Assembly (NCBI GenBank): GCA_020853575.1
Contig: JADYYP010000053.1
Span: 1-64,000, forward strand
DNA from: Planctomycetota bacterium
GTDB lineage: Bacteria > Planctomycetota > UBA1135 > GCA-002686595
Reading direction: 5' to 3'
DNA: 64,000 nt
In this document: piece by piece, positions 31,763-38,959 of the stretch
Numbering within the stretch: position 1 is the first letter of the stretch
Layout of the letters: each line of letters begins with the position of its first letter
Translations under genes and position numbers: made by a program
The notes under the pieces: model-generated
Seen by the model: only the letters and a program-made list of their open reading frames with translations
Told to the model about the DNA's origin: nothing
The model's database searches: none

Positions 31763-32824
31763 ATGTTCATCCGCAAGTACGTCTTTCCCGCGCTCGCCGT
31801 CACGGGCCTGATCGTGGCCACCCACACCGTGCTGACCTCGAATCAGCAGCTGGCGGCGGCTCCGCCCATCGCGGCGCCCGCGCCATCGCCTTTCGCCTCG
31901 CAGATCGCCGGCGCCGGCATCGTCGAGGCCGCGAGCCAGAACGTCTCGATCGGCACGCCCGTGGCTGGCTTGGTGGCCGAGGTCGCGGTCGAGCCGGGGC
32001 GCGCGGTGCGCCGTGGCGATGTGTTGTTCCGCATCGACGACCGCGAGCGCCGCGCCGAGCGCGCGTTGCGCCAGGCGCACGTGGAGAGCGCGGCGGTCGA
32101 GATCGCGCGGCTCGAAGCCCTTCCGCGCGCCGAGGATCTGCCGCCGCTCGAGGCGCGCCTGCAGGCCGCGCGCTCGGTGCTCGAGGACGCCGAGGTGCAG
32201 TGGACGCTGGCGCAGAACGTCACCGACAAGCGCGCCATCAGCGTCGAGGAGCTCAACCGCCGGCGCTTCGCCGTCGATGGCGCACGCGCCCAGCTCGCGC
32301 TCGCGGAGGCGGAGCTCGCCAAGGCGCGCGCCGGAGCATGGGCGCCGGACCTGGACGCGGCCCGCGCTCGGCTCGCCAGCGCCGCCGCTGCGCTGGCGCA
32401 GAGCGAGACCGAGCTCGAGCGCCTCGTGGTCCGCGCTCCGCTGGACGGTACGTGTCTGCAGGTCGACGTGCGCGTCGGCGAGTTCGCGGAGTCGGGCGCG
32501 CGACGGCCGCTGGTGCTGCTCGGTGACACCACGCGGCTGCACGTGCGCGTCGACGTCGACGAGAGCGATGCCTGGCGCTTCCGCGCGGGAGCCGCGGCGC
32601 GCGCCTCGGTGCGCGGCAATGCCGAGCTGGCGGTCGACTTGCAATTCGTGCGCGTCGATCCCTACGTCCTGCCCAAGCGCTCGTTGACCGGTGACACGCT
32701 CGAGCGCATCGACACGCGCGTGCTCCAGGTGATCTACGCCTTCGACCCGGCGCAACTCGCGGTCTACGCCGGGCAGCAAATGGACGTGTTCATCGATGCG
32801 CCGCGCAACGGGGGGGCCAAATGA
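31763..32824 (+). CDS. HlyD-family periplasmic adaptor (membrane fusion protein)
   Basis: 353 residues. An N-terminal membrane anchor (VFPALAVTGLIVATHTVL) is followed by a biotinyl-lipoyl half (GIVEAASQNVSIGTPVAGLVAEV, VEPGRAVRRGDVLFRID), a long alpha-hairpin (about residues 95-215, Ala/Arg/Glu-rich heptads), the second lipoyl half (LERLVVRAPLDGTCLQVDV) and a beta-barrel domain. This is the adaptor that bridges the inner-membrane permease and the outer-membrane channel. Its stop overlaps the start of the channel gene (ATGA at 32821-32824). Confidence 0.92.
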   Translation: MFIRKYVFPALAVTGLIVATHTVLTSNQQLAAAPPIAAPAPSPFASQIAGAGIVEAASQNVSIGTPVAGLVAEVAVEPGRAVRRGDVLFRIDDRERRAERALRQAHVESAAVEIARLEALPRAEDLPPLEARLQAARSVLEDAEVQWTLAQNVTDKRAISVEELNRRRFAVDGARAQLALAEAELAKARAGAWAPDLDAARARLASAAAALAQSETELERLVVRAPLDGTCLQVDVRVGEFAESGARRPLVLLGDTTRLHVRVDVDESDAWRFRAGAAARASVRGNAELAVDLQFVRVDPYVLPKRSLTGDTLERIDTRVLQVIYAFDPAQLAVYAGQQMDVFIDAPRNGGAK

Positions 32825-34233
32825 CGCGCCGTTCGCTTGGATTGGCGCTGTTGTGCGCCGCCTGCCGCGTCGGACAGGAGTACTCCGAGCCAGAAGTGGC
32901 GCTTCCGCCGCAATTCAGCGCGCAGGAGTCGGTGCTGGACGCCACCGAAACGCGCTGGTGGACGGGCTTCGGCGACGCCGAGCTCGAGCTCTGGATCGCA
33001 CGCTCCATCGAGTCGAATCGCGACCTGCGCATGGCCCTCGAGCGCGTCGCGGAGGCGCGCGCGATCGTCGAGATCGAAGGCGGCGCGGCGCGCCCGTCGT
33101 TGGATGCCGGCGCCTCGTTCGCGCGCCAGAACCAAAGCAACAACGTGGTCGGTGGGAGCTTCTTCCCGCGCGGCGATTCCAGCGCTCACGGCGTCGGCTT
33201 CGATGCGCGCTGGGAGCTCGACCTGTTCGGCCACACACAGCGCACGGTCGAGGCCGCGCAGGCCGGCTACGACGCGACGGTCGAGGACGCGCGCGCGACG
33301 CTGCAGCGCCTGATCGCCGAGGTCGCGCGCACCTACGTCGAGCTGCGCGGCTTCGACGAGCAGCTGGTCATCGTGGACGCGCACGTTGCCGCTCTCGAGG
33401 ACACCGCGCGGCTCGTGCGTTCGCGCGTCGCCGCTGGGCTCGACGACGAGCTCGCCGCACAGCGCCTCGCCGGGCTGATCGCGAGCACGCGCGCCGAGCG
33501 ACCCGCTCTCGAGAGCTCGCGAGCGGCGCGCGCGCACGCCTTGGCCGTGCTCGCTGGTGCTTGGCCGGCCGAGACCGCGCAGACGTTGGAGCGCGGAGAG
33601 CTCCCGACCCCGCCCTCCGCGATCGCCACCGGGCTTCCGATCGACCTCTTGCGCCGCCGTCCCGACATCCGCCGCGCCGAGCGGGAGCTCGCACGTGCCG
33701 CCGCGCTGAGCGCGCAAGCCACCACCGAGCTCTACCCACGCCTGTCGCTGGCGGCGAGCTTCGGTTGGGAGAGCGAGCGGCTGGATCAACTGCTCGATAC
33801 TCCCAGCCGCGCTTGGCGCATCGGACCGTCGATCGTCGGACCGCTGTTCCGCAGCGGCGTGATCCAAGCGGGGATCCGCGCGCGCGGCGCGCAGCAGACG
33901 GCTGCGCTCGCGGTGCACGAACAGGCCGTGCTCGAGGCCTTGCGCGAAGTCGAGGACGCCTTGGTCGCCTTCGCCAACGCTCGGCGGCGCGTCGTCGAGC
34001 TCGACGCGGCGCTCGCGGCCGAGGCGCGCGCGGTCGAGCTCGCCAGTGAGCGCTTCGCGCGTGGCTTGGACGACTATCTGGGCGTGCTCGACGCCCAGCG
34101 TTCGGCACTGGGGGCGGCCGCGCGGCTTTCCGAGGGCCGCACCGCGCACACCGTGGCGGCCATCGCGCTCTACAAGGCCCTGGGCGGCGGTTGGGAGGAC
34201 GCCCTGCCCGCGCTCGCCACCCGGAACGAGTGA
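32821..34233 (+). CDS. TolC/NodT-family outer membrane efflux channel
   Basis: 470 residues, normal for the family. The leader MTRRSLGLALLCAACRVGQEY has a cysteine in a loose lipobox (CAAC), so it may be a lipoprotein as in NodT proteins. The two halves carry the duplicated helical pattern of OEP channels: WWTGFGDAELELWIARSIE, SNRDLRMALERVAEARAI, WELDLFGHTQRTVEAAQAG, LPIDLLRRRPDIRRAERELA, LYPRLSLAASFGWES and LDDYLGVLDAQRSAL. It ends the exporter operon. Confidence 0.93.
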   Translation: MTRRSLGLALLCAACRVGQEYSEPEVALPPQFSAQESVLDATETRWWTGFGDAELELWIARSIESNRDLRMALERVAEARAIVEIEGGAARPSLDAGASFARQNQSNNVVGGSFFPRGDSSAHGVGFDARWELDLFGHTQRTVEAAQAGYDATVEDARATLQRLIAEVARTYVELRGFDEQLVIVDAHVAALEDTARLVRSRVAAGLDDELAAQRLAGLIASTRAERPALESSRAARAHALAVLAGAWPAETAQTLERGELPTPPSAIATGLPIDLLRRRPDIRRAERELARAAALSAQATTELYPRLSLAASFGWESERLDQLLDTPSRAWRIGPSIVGPLFRSGVIQAGIRARGAQQTAALAVHEQAVLEALREVEDALVAFANARRRVVELDAALAAEARAVELASERFARGLDDYLGVLDAQRSALGAAARLSEGRTAHTVAAIALYKALGGGWEDALPALATRNE

Positions 34234-34769
34234 CGCGCCCCGAATGACGCCGGCCGTCATCGCTGGAGGGCTCTCGCGAGGCGCGCTCTACGCTCTTGGG
34301 ACGACGCCGTAACGTGTTTGAAGTAATTGGCTTACGACTTACGCGTGGGTGCAATCCGGTGCGCGTCGTGGCCCGCGCTACGCACTTCGCGTCGGGCCTG
34401 GTCGCCACCTGCGCTCTACTCTTGGTCGAGAAGCGCAGCGCCGCCTGTCCACGGGCGGATCGGGGAGCCGATATAGTCTTCCGCCCACGGAAGAGTTGGC
34501 GCCACGCGATGCCGCTTCTTCCGCCGCGCACCATGACCCACTCGCTCCAGGCCACCGCTCGCCTCGTCGACACTCCCTCGAGTCGCGGGCTGCGATCGAG
34601 TACGCGCGCCCGGCGCCGGGCGAGTGCTTCGCAGCTCGCGCGCGCGCATAACGCCTACGCGCAACGATCACGCGAGTCGCTCGCGGAGCGCGTCCTGTGC
34701 CGCCCGCACACGTGCTCGCACCACGGAACTCACCTTGCCTTGCGCCGCAGCTGAGCTGCGGAACACACC
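34234..34769. other. Intergenic region before the radical SAM gene
   Basis: 536 bp without a credible gene; the open frames are Arg/Ser/Ala-rich noise. It contains a hairpin ATGACG-CCGGC-CGTCAT just after the exporter operon (34244-34260), an AT-rich patch (34315-34340), a TATAGT -10-like box at 34472-34477 next to a CTTCCG-CCCA-CGGAAG repeat (34478-34493), and a perfect repeat directly before the next start. Confidence 0.4.
34745..34761 (+). promoter_or_regulatory. Perfect inverted repeat overlapping the ribosome-binding region
   Basis: CCGCAGCT-G-AGCTGCGG, eight-base perfect arms around one base, eight bases before the ATG at 34770. In RNA it would fold with difficulty (one-base loop; a five- or six-pair stem with a longer loop is likelier) and hide the GCGGAA that serves as ribosome-binding site. 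As DNA it would suit a dimeric repressor. Confidence 0.4.
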
Positions 34770-36362
34770 ATGGTCACCACTGCCAAGAAGCGCCTGCGCG
34801 TCCTGTTCATCGACGAGTTCCTCCCGCAAGAGATGCTCGGCGTCATGTGGCTCTCGCGAGCCATCAAGGACGCCGGCCACGACACGCGCGCGCTGTTCGT
34901 GCCCGACCGCGACTGGATCACCAAGCTCAAGGAGTACAACCCGGACGTGGTGTGCTTCTCGGTGACCACCGGCATGCACCAGTACATGGCGGAGATCAAC
35001 CAGCGCGTGAAGCGCGAGCTCCCTGGCGTGCTGTCGGTGTTCGGCGGACCGCACCCGACCTTCACGCCCGAGTACATCGAACTCGACGGCATCGACGTCA
35101 TCTGCCGCGGTGAGGGCGAGGTCGCGGTGGTCGAGTTGCTCGATCGCGTGGCCGCGGGCCAGGACATCAAGGACGTCGCCAACATGTGGGTCAAGGACCG
35201 CGCCACGGGCGAGATCCACAAGAACCCGGTGCGACCTCTGGTGCGCGACCTCGACTCGCTCGGATTCCCCGACCGTGACGTGGTGTACGACGCCGCGCCG
35301 ATCTACGGGGACAGCGACCGCAAGGTGTTCGTGACGCAGCGCGGCTGTCCGATGAACTGCTCGTTCTGCTTCCACCACGCGTGGAAGAAGAAGGTCTACA
35401 ACTCCAACAACAAGGAGTACACGCGCAAGCGCTCGGTCGACCACGTGATCGCCGAGCTCAAGGCGGTGAAGGCCAAATACAACCTGAAGTTCGTCCACTT
35501 CGTCGACGACATCTTCAACCTGAAGAACGACTGGCTGGCGGAGTTCTGCGAGCGCTACCCGAAGGAGGTGGGCCTGCCCTTCGACGTGATCTTGATGGCC
35601 AACCTGACCACCGAGAAGCACATCGAGCTGCTCAAGAAGGCCGGCTGCGTCTACGCGCGCATCGCGATCGAGGCCGCCAACGACCACGTGCGCAACGCGA
35701 TCTTCCGCAAGAACACGACGCGCCAGCAGCTGATCGACGCCGCCGGATGGATCAGCAAGCACGGCATCCGCTTGGGCTCGCTCAACATCCTGGGCGCGCC
35801 GGGCGCGACGGTCGAGGACGAGCTCGACACCGTGCGGCTCAACGTCGAGTGCAAGGTCGACCACCCGATGGTCAGCCTGATGCAGCCCTATCCGATGTTC
35901 GACATCACGCAGACCACCGAGCAGATGGGCTACACGGTTTCGAGCCTGGACCAATTCCCGGTCAACTTCCGGCGCTCGCTGCCGGTCGAGTTCGAGTCGA
36001 GGCGCCAGATCGAGAACCTGCACAAGCTCTTCCCGATCGCCGTGCGCAATCCGTGGCTGGTGAAGTACCTGCCGACGCTGATCAAGCCCAAGTGGATGTA
36101 CCGGCCGTACCTGGTGCTGTTCATGCTGCACGCGCAGTACTTGGTCAGCGAGCAGGCCGGGCTGTACGCCCACGCGCAGGGCCTCTCGGGTCCGCGCTAC
36201 TGGACCTGGGTCGATTTCGTGTACCGCCTATTCGTCAACGGCGGACTGCGCCTCTACCAAGTGCTCTTCAAGCAGTTCCAAGGGCGTTTCGCGGCCAAGG
36301 CGAAGGACATCCAAGTGCGTCTGCAGATGGGCGACGAGCGCGTCGTCGCGCACATGGACTGA
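34770..36362 (+). CDS. B12-binding-domain radical SAM protein (BchE-like group)
   Basis: 530 residues. The N-terminal domain (about 1-150: LRVLFIDEFLPQEMLGVMWL, VLSVFGGPHPTFTPEYI, CRGEGEVAVVELLD) has the cobalamin-binding fold but lacks the DxHxxG histidine motif, as is usual in this group. The radical SAM core has RGCPMNCSFCFHHAW (CxxxCxxC), VHFVDDIFNLKNDWL, ARIAIEAAND and LNILGAPGATVEDEL. The C-terminal 150 residues are hydrophobic and aromatic (WMYRPYLVLFMLHAQYLVS), suggesting membrane association and a lipid-like substrate. It is a monocistronic unit converging with the EF-hand protein; a bidirectional hairpin lies between them. Confidence 0.88.
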   Translation: MVTTAKKRLRVLFIDEFLPQEMLGVMWLSRAIKDAGHDTRALFVPDRDWITKLKEYNPDVVCFSVTTGMHQYMAEINQRVKRELPGVLSVFGGPHPTFTPEYIELDGIDVICRGEGEVAVVELLDRVAAGQDIKDVANMWVKDRATGEIHKNPVRPLVRDLDSLGFPDRDVVYDAAPIYGDSDRKVFVTQRGCPMNCSFCFHHAWKKKVYNSNNKEYTRKRSVDHVIAELKAVKAKYNLKFVHFVDDIFNLKNDWLAEFCERYPKEVGLPFDVILMANLTTEKHIELLKKAGCVYARIAIEAANDHVRNAIFRKNTTRQQLIDAAGWISKHGIRLGSLNILGAPGATVEDELDTVRLNVECKVDHPMVSLMQPYPMFDITQTTEQMGYTVSSLDQFPVNFRRSLPVEFESRRQIENLHKLFPIAVRNPWLVKYLPTLIKPKWMYRPYLVLFMLHAQYLVSEQAGLYAHAQGLSGPRYWTWVDFVYRLFVNGGLRLYQVLFKQFQGRFAAKAKDIQVRLQMGDERVVAHMD

Positions 36363-36461
36363 GTGCTCGTGAAGAGCTGAGGATCCGAGCTCTCAAGACG
36401 TTGGAGGCGCTGTCGCCCACAGGGCGCCGGACGTCGAGACCACGGCGGCGCTCGAAATGCA

Positions 36462-36494
36462 CAGGCCGGCCTTCCTGCGCGGAAGACCGGCCTG
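36462..36494. terminator. Bidirectional terminator hairpin between convergent genes
   Basis: CAGGCCGGCCTTCC (36462-36475) pairs with GGAAGACCGGCCTG (36481-36494) at 13 of 14 positions around a five-base loop. It lies between the radical SAM stop and the stop of the convergent exported-protein gene. Only weak T tracts follow on either strand. Confidence 0.55.
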
Positions 36495-36520
36495 GTTCGT
36501 TGTCGGCGCGCGCTCGCCCG

Positions 36521-38212
36521 TCACGGAGTGAAGGTGAAGCGCAGCGCGTTGGAGAGGTTGGTGGTCTTGGGCGCCGGCGGATCGCGGAACCAGGCTTGGG
36601 TCCAAACGTCGTCGCCGGCCGCGAACGGCGCGCCCAGTGCTCCCGGATGCGCCGCGACGTAGGCCGAGAAGTCGAGCGTGATCGCGCCGTCGCAGGCGCC
36701 GGAGGTCCCTCCGCTGGAGGTCGCGGTCGTGCGCTGCACGGGCAGCTTCACGCACAGGAAGCTCGTGGACGCCAGGCCCCACGGCACGTTGGTGGCGCCG
36801 TTGATGCCGCAGAAGAAGAGCGCAGTCTTCTGGCCTTCCATCTGGCTCGCCTGGAGCAACAGCGTCGTCGCGCCGCTCGCGCTCGCCGTGCCCGTCGAAC
36901 CGATCGACGCCGTGCAACCATGGGTCGTCGTTCCGGCGCTGCAGTAGATCTTGGCCGGCGGATACGGGTCGCAATCGTCGACGACGCCGTTGTGGTTGAG
37001 GTCGGGCAGGTTGTTGCCGGCGATCTGCAAGCGGTCCTCGCCGCCGTCGAGATCGCAATCCCACACGGGCAGGTCGAGCGTGTCGAGCGCGTCCAAGTCG
37101 TCGTAGGACACCCCAGCGCCGCACGCGAAGCCGTTCGCGGAGCGCGAGCTCGTCAAGCCCAGCGCCTCGGCCGGAATCGCGATGGCCGGGAACGGCGACA
37201 GGCCGCCCGGTAGGCGCTGCATCAGGACGTCGCCGGGCTGGATCGGTTGTCCGTAGAGCGAGTCGGGATTGCCGATCACGGCCGAGCCGCGGCGCACGGA
37301 GAACAACACCATGTCGCCGCCGCCGTTGACCCAACCGAAGGGCGCGTCGATCGGGTTGTAGGCTCCAGGTCCCTGATTCGCGATCGCGAGCGCATCGATG
37401 TCATCGGTGCCGACGCCCATGACGTCGAGGCCGAGCTGCGCTGCCGTGACCCACACCTGCGGTGCCACGCCGGACAGGTTCGAGCGCAAGATCGCGGCCG
37501 GCGCCAGCCCCAGCGCCTGGCCGGTGCCCGAGCCCGAGAGGCCCGCGCACGGATCGACGAAGTTCGAATCGACCGAGAAGTACACCAGCCCGCCGATCGG
37601 GCCGACGTCGAAGGCGTCGACGTTGTCGCCAACCGGCTCGATCAATCCCAGGCCGGGCGAGGCGAGGCCCGCTGCGTTGGCCAACCCGTTGCCATCGACC
37701 ACCTCGAGTTGCTTGCCGATCGGGAACGGCGCGACGAACGGCAGGCCAGGGATGCCGTAGTCGCAGAACACGCTGCCGGCCGCTTCGCCCAAGCTCCACT
37801 CGCCGCGCACGCTGGGCTGCGACGCCGAAGGTTGCACGACACCGCGCGAGGCGCGGTCGACCGAGAACCACACGGCCCCCGGGCGGATCACGGGGCTGAT
37901 CGGTGCATCGCTGCCGTAGGACAAGGCATCGATCTCGAAAGCAGCGTTGGCGAGCAGTGCCAGCGAGCCGACCCCGCCCGAGCCGGGGATCGCGATGCAC
38001 GGCGTGAGGCTGTTGAACGGCTCGGCGCTGCCGCTCGTGGTTGCAGGCACGAGCACGTCGCTGGCGCGGATCGGCGCGCCGCCGCCACAGGCGGGATCGA
38101 GCAAGGTCGTGCTCGCGTGGTCGATCGAGAAGGTCATCGTCCGTTGCGCGAGCGCGGGTGCGGCGACGGCGAGGAGGCACACGGGAGTGAGGCTGCTGCG
38201 AAGAGTTTTCAT
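36521..38212 (-). CDS. Exported protein with dockerin-like loop and shared C-terminal domain
   Basis: 563 residues; the frame stays open far upstream antisense to the kinase gene, but the signal peptide MKTLRSSLTPVCLLAVAAPALAQ fixes the start. The first 400 residues are Gly/Ala/Pro-rich with no family I recognise; FSIDHASTTL, WFSVDRASRGV, YFSVDSNFVD and LFSVRRGSAV recur as an FSV-R/D-type repeat about every 90 residues. Then come WDCDLDGGEDRL and PDLNHNGVVDDCD, EF-hand or dockerin-like calcium loops common in planctomycete secreted proteins. The last 142 residues (nt 36524-36949) are the shared C-terminal domain, ending FRDPPAPKTTNL...FTFTP. It is divergent from the ECF sigma gene by about 120 bp. 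Function unknown. Confidence 0.75.
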   Translation of the reverse strand: MKTLRSSLTPVCLLAVAAPALAQRTMTFSIDHASTTLLDPACGGGAPIRASDVLVPATTSGSAEPFNSLTPCIAIPGSGGVGSLALLANAAFEIDALSYGSDAPISPVIRPGAVWFSVDRASRGVVQPSASQPSVRGEWSLGEAAGSVFCDYGIPGLPFVAPFPIGKQLEVVDGNGLANAAGLASPGLGLIEPVGDNVDAFDVGPIGGLVYFSVDSNFVDPCAGLSGSGTGQALGLAPAAILRSNLSGVAPQVWVTAAQLGLDVMGVGTDDIDALAIANQGPGAYNPIDAPFGWVNGGGDMVLFSVRRGSAVIGNPDSLYGQPIQPGDVLMQRLPGGLSPFPAIAIPAEALGLTSSRSANGFACGAGVSYDDLDALDTLDLPVWDCDLDGGEDRLQIAGNNLPDLNHNGVVDDCDPYPPAKIYCSAGTTTHGCTASIGSTGTASASGATTLLLQASQMEGQKTALFFCGINGATNVPWGLASTSFLCVKLPVQRTTATSSGGTSGACDGAITLDFSAYVAAHPGALGAPFAAGDDVWTQAWFRDPPAPKTTNLSNALRFTFTP

Positions 38213-38335
38213 GGTCTTGTTGTGGATGGGGTGCGCCCGCCAAGGCGCAAGCAGTTCCGCGCGACCGACAGCCATTTCGCATTCTTCCGCGGCGCGGTTT
38301 GCCGAGCCGCCGCGAGCCGGTGAAACTGCCCCTTG

Positions 38336-38902
38336 GTGAGCGCCCAACCCGCGACGACCCTGTTGCTGCGCAAGGCCGCCGGAGGCGACTCCGCGGCCGC
38401 GGACCAGCTGCTGCCGCTGGTCTACGGTGAATTGCACCGGCTGGCCCTGGGGTACATGCAGGACGAACGCCGCCAGCACACGCTGCAGCCGACAGCCCTG
38501 ATCCACGAAGCCTGGATGAAGCTGATCGGCGATCCACGGCCGCAGTGGAACGACCGCGCGCACTTCGTCGCGCTCGCCGCGCGCGCCATGCGCCAAGTGC
38601 TGGTCGACCACGCGCGTCGCCGCGATTCGGACAAACGTGGCGGGGGAGCCGTGCGCGAGCCGCTCGACGCGACGCTCGAGCTCTACGAGCAGCGCGGCGC
38701 GAGCTTGCTCGACCTCGATTCGACCTTGGAGAAATTGCACGGGCTCGACGAGGAGCTGGCGCGCATCGTCGAGCTGCGCTTCTTTGGCGGCGCGAGCAAC
38801 GAGGAGATCGCCAGCGTGCTCGGCGTCTCGACGCGCACGGTCGAGCGCGGCTGGAAGACCGCCCAGGCCTGGCTGCGCGCCGAGCTGGAGCGGAGCGCGT
38901 GA
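38336..38902 (+). CDS. ECF-like RNA polymerase sigma factor (kinase-linked group)
   Basis: 188 residues from a GTG; a TTG three bases earlier is an alternative. Region 2 (DQLLPLVYGELHRLALGYMQ, HTLQPTALIHEAWMKLI, FVALAARAMRQVLVDHARRR) and region 4 (ELARIVELRFFGGASNEEIASVLGV, TRTVERGWKTAQAWLRAEL) match the Sig-70_X6-type ECF family that is abundant in planctomycetes and usually sits beside a Ser/Thr kinase. No anti-sigma gene is present. The kinase gene follows after 57 bp, and phosphorylation by it is the expected mode of control. Confidence 0.92.
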   Translation: MSAQPATTLLLRKAAGGDSAAADQLLPLVYGELHRLALGYMQDERRQHTLQPTALIHEAWMKLIGDPRPQWNDRAHFVALAARAMRQVLVDHARRRDSDKRGGGAVREPLDATLELYEQRGASLLDLDSTLEKLHGLDEELARIVELRFFGGASNEEIASVLGVSTRTVERGWKTAQAWLRAELERSA

Positions 38903-38959
38903 TTCTGCCGGATTCGTGTCGGGCGAGCGGACGCGCCTGCGCTTGCGCGTGAGTCGTCC

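Noticed and set aside
34296..34754. A 152-codon open frame in the gap before the radical SAM gene.
   Set aside because: Arg/Ser/Ala-rich, no ribosome-binding site and no recognisable motif.
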